Source: Diploptera punctata
Lineage: Eukaryota > Arthropoda > Insecta > Blattodea > Blaberidae
Length of the DNA stretch: 64,000 nucleotides
Reading direction: 5' to 3'
Assembly (NCBI GenBank): GCA_030220185.1
Contig: JASPKZ010003417.1
Location: 234,501 to 298,500 of the forward strand
Shown: one piece after another, positions 10,228 through 21,016 of the stretch
Position numbering within the stretch: the stretch's first letter is position 1
How the letters are laid out: each line of letters opens with the position of its first letter
The notes under the pieces: model-generated
What the model saw: only the letters and a program-made list of their open reading frames with translations
Database searches by the model: none
What the model was told of the DNA's origin: nothing
Program-made: the position numbers and the translations under genes

Positions 10228-10982
10228 GCATGCCACGAATGGTTTCCAAATGTATCTAGAGAATTTGGAAATCAAGACTGGCATTTGTTAGGACTATTTA
10301 ACAAATAAAATTAAGCTGTTTACTCCAAATCATTATTTAAATATAGTTATTTTAATATATTTATATATTTAATGTAAACAGCAGTTTGAAAACAAATGAG
10401 AAATATTTATGTTTCATTTGTTTATCCACTGCAACCAGATCATATTATTTATTGTCAAATAGAATTGAAATATTGTAAGAATGCACCATAGTGGAGAAAA
10501 AATGAAACACATCAAACTGTATATCATAACCAACATTATAGATGATATCCTATGATGTAAATATGTCAATTATATTTTTCTGGGCATAAATTCCTGGGAA
10601 ATAATACGTTTAAGAAAGTGTAAACAGTGCTTTCTTTTTATTGTGGTATAAACAATTCCTACAAATTTTTTTCTATTATATCTCACAAGCAGTACTTGCT
10701 TACATTCGTGTACTGTATATACAATCTGGGAGCCACTTGCCTTCTAGGATTCTTACATCTTAATATGTAAATTGCTATATTCAAACATATTTCTTAGAGA
10801 GTCAGTCACTGCAAAATAATGCTCTGACCTTTTCAGAATGTCGAAAAAGCGAAAGAGCCCTTTAATGTGATAAACTTCAGTTGATAAATTCGAGATGAAA
10901 CATGACTGTGATTGGTTGTAAAACAAAATTCATTGAAATGTGATTGATCATTGACTCCCATTTGGGCATGAGTTAATAGTCT
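10228..10982 (+). repeat. Unclassified repeat R3, copy 2
   Basis: Second copy of the repeat at 5627-6280, with the same order of blocks (AATTTGGAAATC, AAATTAAGCTGTTTACTC, GGAGCCACTTG, CATTGACTCCC) and about 110 bases extra near 10745-10880. Confidence 0.55.
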
Positions 10983-10989
10983 TGTAAAA

Positions 10990-11435
10990 GTTGAGTTCTT
11001 TTAGGATATGTTTCGAAACAAATCTGTTTTTACTTCAGCTTAGTCCAGACTGTTGATTTTTAAGTTGTCGGCCCTGGATGTTGACTCCTACTCCATCTTT
11101 TGGTGGGCTAAAGAACTTGCATATAAAATGTCTCTTCCCAGGAATTTTGAAATTCATGATTCTATCCCTGTTTCTTCTGGATGTAGATATTCTCCCAAAT
11201 AGTGAGTTCTTCATATTTTCTGTTTTAATAATTTGGGAGATCTATATCCAGAAGAACAGGGATAGAATCATGAATTTTGAAATTCTTGGGAAGAGAGATT
11301 TGTTATGCAAGTTCTTTGGATCACCAAAAGATGGAACAGGAGTCAACATTCAGGGCCAACAATTTAAAAATCAACAATGTGGACAAGTTGCCTTTATTGT
11401 TAAAAAGCAAGTAAGGCCAACAAAACAATTTCATT
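10990..11435. mobile_element. PLE palindrome with C-terminal coding remnants
   Basis: 11078-11347 is an inverted pair: both strands encode the PLE C-terminal phrase WEIYIQKNRDRIMNFEI and FGSPKDGTG around a centre near 11210. At 11008-11045 the minus strand has a decayed hammerhead (CTGAAGT, AAACA/TGTTT stem, GAAAC). Outer ends are incomplete. Confidence 0.6.
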
Positions 11436-11439
11436 AGAA

Positions 11440-11700
11440 AATTAATGAGTCATTTTTTTCACATCTTACCTCATATTTTATGTTTCTTTAAACATGGGAA
11501 CTAGATTTCAAAAGAAGGATCTCTCTCATTTCCAACCAACATTATGACATTATAAGTTAAGTCATAATGTCGGTTGAAAATTAGAGAGATCCTTCTCTTG
11601 AAAACTAGTTCCCATGTGTAAAGAAACACAAAATATGAGGTAAGATGTGAAAAAATGACTCATTAATTTACGAATTAAGAACCTCATAATGTTATTTCCC
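11440..11700. mobile_element. PLE-type palindrome (AACTAGTT subfamily)
   Basis: Inverted arms 11465-11550 and 11560-11645 around a short centre, with TATGAGGTAAG at the right arm end and right terminus AACCTCATAATGTTATTTCC. The hammerhead-like 3' half GAAAACTAGTTCC is present; the CTGANGA box is decayed. Confidence 0.65.
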
Positions 11701-12004
11701 ATATTTAACTATGAATTTCATTAGAGTTTGAGAGGAGCACAATCCTGGAAATTCCTTAAACCATGGCTGTTTGAAACTAAGATTGTAGCATTTACTTGAA
11801 TGTATAACTTCTTTTATACCACATATTTGTACAGATTCAGTAGGATGCCTACAATTTAAAATTTTCCTTTTTTATCTTCATCCTTCTAATGTGATAAAGT
11901 TGTTTCCAATAAAACACACACTACATCATAAACGGGATTCATATTTAAACAAAAATAGCCGATTAGTGTAATCTGAAAGAATTTAATACACAAAGCCATG
12001 AAGC
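11701..12004. other. No recognised feature
   Basis: AT-rich sequence with no ORF or repeat recognised. Confidence 0.35.
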
Positions 12005-12236
12005 AGATAGTGAAGTTCATTGCTATCGGACATGCGGGAATCATATTAGTATAAGAGAAATATATATGTGTAAATTGAGATGCCTAACAGCTTAAATCGT
12101 TAAAGCACTGGTGTACAGAACCAGAGATATTGGGTTCAAATTATGTTTTAGGCATATATTTTTTCTGTTCAAATTGAATTTGTCATTCAATGAGAAATTA
12201 TAAATTTAGTATTAAACATTGAATCTTGGCTTTACT
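12005..12236 (+). repeat. tRNA-like unit (ACA-loop type), first of a dimer
   Basis: tRNA-like sequence at 12081-12154 (TGCCT...AGGCA ends, anticodon arm around GTACAGA). With 14354-14585 it forms a tandem dimer now split by the RTE insertion at 12237-14336. Confidence 0.6.
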
Positions 12237-14336
12237 TACTTACTCACTGGCACTATCAAACCCGTAGGTTCATGGCCGCGCGGACATAAGCTCTCCATAC
12301 ATCCCTATCCTGAGCTAATGCTTGCCCATCATCCCCTGTATAATCTAGTTCCCTCAAATCATAGTTAATGTTATTCTCCCACCTCATTCTTGGTCTACCA
12401 ACTGGGCGATTTCCCTCTGGCTTTCCTACAATGAGCTTCCATGCACGTCTTTCATTCCCCATTCGTGCCATATATCCTGCCCATCGCAGTCTACGAGACT
12501 TAACTGTTCTTATTATATCTAGCTTCCTATAAATACCATGTAGTTCATTGTTATGTAATCTTTTCCATTCACCTGTCTGTTTATCTCTCTTTGGTCCAAA
12601 AATATTTCTAAGAACTTTATTCTCAAATACTCGTAATCTCCTTTGCTCCCTTAAAGTAAGAGTCCATGTTTCGCACCCATATAATATTACTGGTAGAAAT
12701 AATAGTTTTATATATTTTCAGTTTAACGTTTTTTTGAAAGGAGTTGGGACATCAAGAGTCTCTGCAATGCGTAATAGCACGCATTTCCAGAATTGAGCCT
12801 ATGTTTAACTTCTTGTGTGCATCTCATTCCTATTTATGATTATTGCTCCTAGGTATTTGGATTCAGCCACTTCCTCAAACTTTCCCTCATTTGTCATTAG
12901 CTGTCTATTTCCATTATATAATGTATTTCTACGTGTGACCATATGTTTAGTTTTACTGATATTTACTTCCAGTCCTAATTTCTTAGTGTTACTCAATAGT
13001 GTGTGCGTGTTGTCCTTTAGTATCTCCTCGCTATCGGCCAGTAGTACTACATCATCAGCATAAACTAACAGCTTATTAATACCATTCAGTTGTAGGCCTT
13101 CCTCATTCTCTAAAGATTTAATGGCATGCTCTAGTACAAAATTAAATAGTAGAGGAGATAGTGCATCTCCTTGCTTCAACCCATTCTGGATTTCAAAAGT
13201 GTCTGATAACTGTTTGCCTACACGCACCCTACTGTTTGTGCCATTTAGACACATTCGTGTAATTCTAACTAACTTTTTAGGAATTCCAAACTCCAGCAGG
13301 ATACTATATAACTTCTCCCTCTTAATTGAATCATATGCTTTTTGGAAGTCTACGTATAGTTGATGTACAGTACCATTATATTCCCATTTCTTTTCTAAAA
13401 TCTGTCTTATACTAAAAATCTGATCTGTTGTAGACCTGTTTCTTCTAAATGCACATTGATGATCTCCTACAATGTCATCAATATAGGGAGTAAGTCTGCT
13501 TACTAATATATTTGTTAGAATTTTGTACGAAGTTGAAAGTAATGAGATGCCCCTGTAGTTGTTGCAATCAGTTTCATCTCCTTTCTTATAGATTGGTACG
13601 ATAATTGATTCCTTCCATTCATCTGGAAGAGCTTCTTTTTCCCAAATCATACTAAGCAACCAGCGTATCTTGTCCATCAATTTTTCTCCCCCTGATTTTA
13701 TCAGTTCTGCTAGGATCTCATCTGAACCTGATGCTTTATACATCTTCAATTTTTCAATCGCCATCTCAACCTCTAATGCACTTGGCTCTGTGTCTAGCAT
13801 TTCTGCTGTCTGTAACTTATCCTCCTCAATGTCCTGTTCTGTATGTACATTTAATAGCTGATTAAAGTAACTTTTCCATCTATTAATATACTCCTAGAAT
13901 CTGCAATCATATCCCCATTTTCATTCCGAATTATGTTTGTTCTAGCCTGAAACCCTTTCTTCTCTATACTAATTCCCTGATATAATCTCTAATGTTCCTA
14001 TTTTTTGCATTCATTTCAAGATCATTAATCTTCTCTTTCAAATATTCTCTCTTTTTACTCTTTAGTAACTTGGTGGTTTCCCGTCTAATACTACACAATT
14101 GCTCTAAATTTACCTCATTTGGCTCGTGTAACCATTTCATTTTTGCTAGCTTTCTTTTCTTTACAATGTCGGCACATTCCTCATCAAACCATTTCTTATT
14201 TTGCCTCTTTTTTAAACAGCCAATGCTTTCCTGATGCTGACAATTTAATAGTATCTCTCATAGCCTCCCATTCTTTATTTATATCAGTTTCTTCTTCATT
14301 TGCCACATTGCCATCTGAAGATTCTAATACTTCAAA
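12237..14336 (-). mobile_element. RTE-like non-LTR retrotransposon, 5' truncated, with TSD
   Basis: A 17-bp duplication, TGAATCTTGGCTTTACT, lies at 12220-12236 and 14337-14353. The minus-strand frame 13800-12805 (331 codons) is a reverse-transcriptase core: DFQKAYD at residues 151-157, GLKQGDALSPLLF from 207, and the catalytic YADD at 247-250. A frame upstream (to 14330) and one downstream (12471-12256, with [10 protein letters not shown] and AYVRAAMNLRV) complete the C-terminal half but are offset by frameshifts. The 3' end is a short TAAG-type repeat. There is no endonuclease domain, so the copy is truncated; it is inactive. RTE assignment rests on the short UTR and tail phrases. Confidence 0.85.
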
Positions 14337-14353
14337 TGAATCTTGGCTTTACT

Positions 14354-14585
14354 GGCTATAAATGTAGTGTTGATTTCTATTTAAAAGTCTTCTTAAGAGG
14401 CCGCTAGATGGTATTAGTGAAATGAAGTTCACTGCTATCTGGCGTGAGGGAATCGTATTAGTATAAGAGAAAAATCTATGTGTAAATTGGGATGCCTAAT
14501 AGCTTACATTGTTAAAGCATTGGTGTACAGTACCAGAGATATTGGGTTCAAATCCTGAGTTAGGCATATATTTTTCTCTTATTAA
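14354..14585 (+). repeat. tRNA-like unit (ACA-loop type), second of a dimer
   Basis: tRNA-like sequence at 14493-14566: D arm AGCTTACATTGTTAAAGC, anticodon stem TTGGT/ACCAG with loop GTACAGT, T arm TTGGGTTCAAATCC. The T33 position is kept here, giving a nominal ACA anticodon. Confidence 0.6.
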
Positions 14586-15596
14586 GTCACATTCAGTACC
14601 AGGCACTGAGCAGGGCATTTAAACCCACAGGCCAGCCATTTAAATATCCCAGCTACCCTTTTCATGGCACTTCAGAAAATGGACCATTATTCACAAACTA
14701 TTAGTCCTAGAACATTCAAATTTTGTACATACCTAAAGGAAATATCCTAGTAGGATTTGATGGTGTGATATATCGTAAAACAGGCTCCAGGGTGCAGAGG
14801 AATGCCACATTTCATGCAATACCACACTGTTGCACTCACTTTTTTGTTTTTCAGACACACCCTACATTTTCTTGTTGGATGGCTGTCACTTTTCAGGGGT
14901 GGAAATTTAAGTAGCACATGTTCCTTCAATTTTCTGTCAAGTCGAAATGGAGGATCTTTTGCTGGGGCTCTTTTTGGAGGGGGTACTTTGCGGCTGTTCA
15001 TAATTAATGTTGATGCTTCAGATGGAGCAGGTGATGGTGCTTCTGTTTTTTCTATGTCATGGACAAAGTCTGCATAAATGTTTGTTTTTTGTTGGGGTTC
15101 TTTTTTTGATAGAGTCGGAATGCATTGAAAATTGTACACTGTAGAAGATAGAAAAAAACTTTTTTAGGTCACTTTTCAGTTTTGCGCATGAATAGATACA
15201 TTGCTCGGTATTGGTCTGCAGTATCTACACCATGCACATGCTGATTATAATCTACTATACATTCTGGCGTCACTCACACACAAACAACAGCGTGATAACG
15301 AGAAAGATATACGACTGCATTGGAGCCTGGAGGCAAGTTTGAGTGAACGAATTCCATGTGTTGTTTATTTTAAAAATAAAAGGGGATTCACCAAGATTAA
15401 ATGTGTCAAACAGCAATAGAAAATGTACATTTACATGCCATCTATGATCTCCAAGACATACTAAGCCAATACAAAATTTAGGCGCCAAATATAAATGTGG
15501 TTTGTTCGCGCCCGCTCTAAAATGAGTTAACTGACCAACGGCTGCATACACGATAGTCTCTTTAAACGCCTTAACTGATTTACGGTACTGAATGTG
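14586..15596 (-). mobile_element. piggyBac-family transposon remnant with C-terminal transposase
   Basis: TTAA flanks the element (14582-14585 and 15597-15600), and both ends carry CACATTCAGTACC inverted, a piggyBac arrangement. The minus-strand frame 15139-14747 (130 codons) ends with the cysteine-rich tail of piggyBac transposases: CRVC, CMKC, CFTIYHT. The N-terminal and catalytic parts are missing, so it is an internally deleted copy. The right 350 bases match the element at 40695-41378. Confidence 0.75.
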
Positions 15597-15600
15597 TTAA

Positions 15601-16256
15601 GCAGATAGTTATTTCCTTCACATTACTTCATCTGCATGGTTCTGTAATGCTTAGACCTCAGCAGGTGACGTCACAGTTGTTATGATGATGAGTGAGCTAA
15701 GCTTTGCCGCCGAAAGGTGAGCAGCTGGAAAGCAAGAATACTTCAAAACTGACTGTAGGCCAGAATGACACCATGCAGTGCAGGCACTCAGTGTCACAAC
15801 GATGAGTCCCACCTCATACAATAATAATAAATGTGTTTCTACTAAAATCAACATTTGGGATAAGGAAAATAAAGTTTAAAAATAATCCTGGTAAAAATAA
15901 GGGCATATACTTTACAACATGTGATGTGAAATATTGTTCTATGTTCCAATCATATAACATGCATACGCACCAACAAATGCAAAGCGGTTTACACTAAGGC
16001 ATCATGGGATGCAGTCAACATATACACAATATTTAATGAACCTAAAAGCTACCTAACACAATTTAAGTACTCTAACCTGTGATAGACCAACTAACACAAT
16101 TTAAGCACTCTAATCTGTGAAAGAATGCAATGCCCAAAAATAAATAGTAAGTTCTGATATTCTGAAGTATAAATGTACAGTTAATTAGTACATATTCCAT
16201 GTTGGCTGTACTGGAACACATCTTTGTTGTTGCAAAATCAATATGGCTGCCAGGTC
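15601..16256. other. No recognised feature
   Basis: No exon-like ORF. An internal tandem duplication of a 28-33-base segment (AACACAATTTAAG with CTCTAA) is seen at 16055-16120. Confidence 0.35.
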
Positions 16257-16268
16257 TTCATGCTATGT

Positions 16269-16579
16269 CCATCCATAGTAATTCTGCCTGAGGGCAGGTC
16301 TTTCACTGCAATCATAGCATTTTCATGCTATGCTTTGCAGCTTTTCCTAGGGAATTACAGGTGTGGGAGCTTCTTGTTGCTTTCCACATTGGTGAAGGAT
16401 GATGATGTTGGCCAGATGATTTTCGGGGACTGTTGTGCCCTAAGCTTCCTGACATTTGTCTTACAGGTGAGGAAAAACCCCGAAAGAAACCTCACCCAGG
16501 AGCCTGTCCCTACTGGGGATCGAACCTGGGCCCGCTGCGTGACAAGGGAGCACGCTACCTCGAGACCACAGCGGTGGAC
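16269..16579 (-). mobile_element. tRNA-derived SINE, family B, with TSD
   Basis: The tRNA-like head is at the right end: A box region TGGTCTCGAGGTAGC and B box GGTTCGATCCC on the minus strand. TCATGCTATGT repeats at 16258-16268 and 16580-16590 as an 11-bp TSD. Other copies: 35918-36237 and 58541-58849. Confidence 0.85.
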
Positions 16580-16594
16580 TCATGCTATGTATGT

Positions 16595-17040
16595 AATTAA
16601 ATATTATAGAAACAAAATTGAAATACTGGTTTGAAAAATGTAAAATTGACTGAAAATGAAACCATAAGAATAAAATTTGACAGATTTTTATGAAGGAATT
16701 AAAAAGTTGCATTACAGGTTGTAAAGTTTAGCCAAATAAGGTGAAGTGGCTTACTTCCTTTGAATAGCCACCTGCGATGGAATGTCCTATAAAAAGAGGA
16801 AGGATAAAAAATGAAAAAGCAGTGGTATTAAAACATGCTTTTTCACAAATAGTTCAATCATTTTATGTTTGTCATCATTATTTATGTAATTAAGCTAAAA
16901 TTGAGGCTTGCCATAACTGGAATTGTCATTTTAATCATGTGGGCCAGGTTGAGAGATGAAATAAAATTAATAATCTGTTATTAAAAAAGGTCCTGATATA
17001 CAAGGAGGCTGGCTGACTGGGCTGTCACATCATCACAAGA

Positions 17041-17074
<34 letters not shown>

Positions 17075-18030
17075 CTAAAGGATGACATGAGTATGGAGAA
17101 GTGGTGGAATGAAGTTTTTGGCAAGGGAAAATGGAGAAACTGAGAAAAACCCTGGCTCTCATTTGTTCACTACAGAACTCCACTATTATTTTAGTCTCAA
17201 ACTTATATAATTTAACAAGATGAAGAGTATGGTTTTCTGTAATGCTATTTTTAGTTAATTTTTAAAATATTGGCGCATCAAATATTAATAAGCTGTGACT
17301 TTTTTATTTTTTCAAATATATCATATCAAAGGACAATATTAATATTTATAAGCTGTTTTATATCCATTTGAGCAGTCGAAGTACGTTCAGATATTTCAGA
17401 AAATTTCCACTAGATGGTAGTTATGTAAATATATCGTATCCTATGTATCGTATCTATGATGAAATCGATATTTTTTATTGCATTGCCAATATAAAAAATC
17501 GTTAAATCGGAATTTTATGAATTTTGAAAATATTTACGAAAAATATATGTGAACTAAGTGAACATTTGTTTAACATTTTGGGAAAGTTGTGTTTAGAATA
17601 AATTCATTTCATTATTTTTATGTACAGATAAACACTAGTTAGCTAAATTTTCCTATGTTGGTACCAAGATCTGGAATTTTGATGGAAGTTTATACACGTA
17701 AATAAAAAGTTTTTAGTTTAATTTGTTTAAAAGATTAATTCAAAACGTTCTTATGAGGTATGTTCACATCAGTAATATTGTTTAAATGATTTAATTTCAA
17801 ATATTAGCATTTTTAGATTACTTTTAAACACATTAAATCCATAACTTATTCTATTATTATTAGAATTCAAATTAGGGGTTATGATAAATTTGATAAAATT
17901 ACCAAACTGTGGAAAGTGATTAGCCCAGAAATTGTACCATGACGATTGTGTTAATTTCATTTTGATAAAAATAAAGGATTTTAAAATATTTATCTTGTGA
18001 AATGTCATGTAATATATCAATTGCCTCAAC
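16595..18030. other. AT-rich region with a microsatellite
   Basis: Contains an (AT)n tract at about 17044-17074. No exon, tRNA or classifiable element was recognised. Confidence 0.4.
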
Positions 18031-18032
18031 CA

Positions 18033-18215
18033 CAGTGCAACCAGAGGAGAAAGTGGACAAGTTTCGCGTACATGCCACAAGCAGCGCTAGTATAGAACAA
18101 CTAACGACATCTAATTTTTTTTTTCGTTTTTTTTTCTGGTACTAGTATGAAAATTATAATTATACAACACCATCTGGTGAATAATCATGGAATTGAACTT
18201 TTATAGGTATAAAAC
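18033..18215 (+). repeat. Repeat R4, left copy
   Basis: Matches 24140-24335 in inverted orientation (shared blocks include ATGCCACAAGC, AACAACTAACGACATCTAAT and CACCATCTGGTG). The pair flanks the first MED24 coding exon. Confidence 0.5.
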
Positions 18216-18398
18216 ATATTAATTAATCTTATACATTTTTTAAAAATTTTAACAGAAGGGAAGAATGGAAATAAATAAAACATGTTAATTTATTTTCGTT
18301 TATTAACATTTAAAAACGTGCATTATGAGCTCTTTTAAATATGTACAATTGACCTACCCCCTTATTCTCACATACATATTATATACAATATGCATTAT

Positions 18399-19344
18399 GT
18401 TGTATATAATATTTATTAAAGAACTTTAGCCATGTCGTACATCCGAAATCCATTATAAAATCACATTTTTAAAATATTTATTAGAAATGGTTGTACACTA
18501 ACATCGCTCTTCCTAACTTAAATCTTAGAATTTTACCACTTCTAGTAGGTTTATCTTTGAAAGTGGATTCACATTAAACCGTAAACAAGTTTGAATTTAT
18601 GGCTGAACTGCACTTCTAGTACCGCTTGGTTTTTCAGTTATATTGTTGTAAACTATAGCTCTTCTTCTGTATTTACTAACATTATTTAATATTTTAAGCT
18701 TTTCCAAACAATTTTTATAACATTATTAGACAATTTTGAAGTATTTATTTAAATATGCAAATCACAATATTATGACACTGTTAGACAATATTGTGATGCT
18801 GACTGCTATTTTCTCCACAGAGTATATTACTTAGTCTATGATTTTTCTATCGCTGTTTTGGGTTATCGTTGGTTGGATCAGCGTTAGGGAGTGATAAGTA
18901 AGTGTAACCCATTTTTAATAAACGTTTGATAATTTTAATATTTTTAATATATTTTTTTAACATAGATTTAGGGATTTATTGCAAATATTGGTAATTTAAG
19001 TTTCATAGCGATGGATAATAATCGAGGATGATAATCTATATGTGGTTCGATTGTGGATTATCGCTGGCTCTACAAACTCTGGTGCATGCGCACTGTTGTT
19101 CTATCGGACTTTGAAAATATTTCACGCTAGTTTAAGTGCAGTTTTTCCCAATATTTATTAAAGAACTTTAGCCATGTTGTACATATGAAATCCGTTATAA
19201 AATCACATTTTTTAAATGTATATTAGAAATAGTTGTACACTAACATCACTCTTCCTAACCTAACAAATCTTAGAATTTTATCACTTCTAGTAGGTTTATC
19301 TTTGAAAATAGATTCACATTAAAAACGTAAACAAGTTTGAATTT
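18399..19344 (+). repeat. Local duplication upstream of MED24
   Basis: A block of about 200 bases at 18399-18600 (TATTTATTAAAGAACTTTAG start) is repeated at 19145-19344 with few changes. Further blocks shared between 18720-18830 and 19780-19905, and between 19700-19800 and 20410-20500, show that the whole 18.4-20.5 kb region grew by repeated segmental duplication. No coding potential was seen. Confidence 0.55.
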
Positions 19345-20571
19345 ACTTACAAATTAGAGTAAAATAAAATCTAAGTAATGATTTTTAATTTTCAATAATA
19401 TACCGTCTACATAGAACGAAAGGATAGGAGTTAAAAATTTCAATTTACAAAATTACTAATTTCCCATAATCCCGAGTGAACATGCCGTGTGCCTTGCATT
19501 TGTTTTATTTAGTTACATATTCTGTTACTATGAAAAAGCACTAACAGTGTAGTTTGCTCATTGTAATTCAGTGTAAACAACCGTACATTTTTAGATGTCA
19601 CTGTATGCAGTTTTTCCTCTATTCGGTTTCTTTATGGCCTCAACTCTTAAGAGTATCATGTTGAATCAACAGTATATTACCTTTCCCTTCATTTTCCATA
19701 GTACATTCTTGTAATACTGTTACTCTATGTACTTCTTCTGTCATTATTAACATTTTGTAATATTTTAATTACATTTTCAACGATAGTTATAACATTCTTT
19801 TACAATTTTTTAGGTATTTATTTATGAGAAACACGGTAACATTACGACATTTTTAGACAATATTGTGAAACTCACTAGCTATTTTCCCTCCTCTTCCAAT
19901 TACACTTATTTTTGTTAGGTTAGTGTATCAGATTAGTATACACTTAAGTACTGCTCCCAGCTCCGTGTGTCTGAAAGGAATTTGCTGTCTCAGCTGTTAG
20001 TACTATAAGAAGCCTAGAAGTGTACCTCTCCCACTCCCCACACTTCTCCCCGCAAACACACAGAGCTTGGTCTCGAGCTGTAAATAATAGGCTTATGAAT
20101 GTAATTTATTTTGTTAGGTTAGGAGGGGAGAAGTTAGTGTACATCCATTTCTAATAAACATTTAGGAATTTGTTTCGAAGGTTTGTCATACTACATGTGC
20201 TGCCATCTTAGCGACACTTCTATAAACTTTCTGTAGGACTTAAAATATATGTGGTTCCACTTAGCGACAGCTCTGTAAACTCATGCACATGCACACTGTT
20301 ATTCTGTAGGACTTGAAAAATATATTGGGAAAGATAAAGTACTGTTTTTTCTATGACATTCTATGATTTTCCAGCTCAAGTTTAGAATATCTTTACCTGA
20401 TTTTCCATACTACATTCTTGTAATACTGTTGCTCTACATACTTTTCCCGTCCTTACTAAACATTTCGTACTATTTTAAACGTTTTGCAATGATACAGAGG
20501 ACGAACTACAAAGAATGCTATATAAACTAAATGAAATATAAAAAAAATACAACATGGAAATATCATCATGT

Positions 20572-20745
20572 AACTGCCACCAGATGGCATGACATCTGTG
20601 AAATTGGTTTGACCAACATTCCAAAATATATTTTAAGAAATTCACTTACTTTTGTTAGGTTATAAATATGTTTGGGAATTTATTGTGAAGATTGGCCATA
20701 CCAATTTCACATATATGACCTGCCATCTGGTGGAAGTTACATTAA
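20572..20745. repeat. Inverted repeat upstream of MED24
   Basis: GCCACCAGATGGCATGACAT near 20576 and its approximate complement near 20696-20740 (TGCCATCTGGTGG) form imperfect arms of about 45 bases around a 70-base centre. Confidence 0.45.
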
Positions 20746-20880
20746 GCTTTCATGAATGTGCACTGCAATTCTGTAGAACTTAGAAAATTTTAGTAAGTGA
20801 ATGGTAAATTGTAAAGTTTTTTCCAACAATTGCATACAATTAAATAATTCCTATAAATTTGGTACTTGTTTTCAGGTGAC

Positions 20881-20901
20881 ATGACCCAATCTTCTTGCTA
20901 G
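20881..20901 (+). promoter_or_regulatory. Seven-codon upstream ORF before MED24
   Basis: ATG at 20881 reads MTQSSC then TAG, ending one base before the MED24 ATG at 20903 and in a different frame. Such an arrangement can reduce or re-route initiation; the effect is inferred. Confidence 0.4.
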
Positions 20902-20902
20902 T

Positions 20903-21016
20903 ATGAGAGGACCACTTTCCAGTATGACAAGCAAGACAAGTAGTCTGAAGGCTTTATTGTTGCGAGCATGGCGAGAACGCTGGTCAGATCTACAGTGGGG
21001 AATTCATATTAAAACC
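20903..21016 (+). CDS. MED24: MED24 coding exon 1
   Basis: Starts at ATG 20903, 38 codons, ends in phase 0 before GTAAGT. The exon itself begins at 20876 after TTTTCAG, so 27 bases are 5' UTR. The peptide holds the conserved N-terminal [12 protein letters not shown] block. Confidence 0.88.

Noticed and set aside
16224..16634. 136-codon + strand ORF
   Set aside because: It reads through a reverse-oriented family B SINE.
17044..17074. (AT)n tract as a possible origin or promoter element
   Set aside because: A plain dinucleotide microsatellite; nothing around it supports a function.
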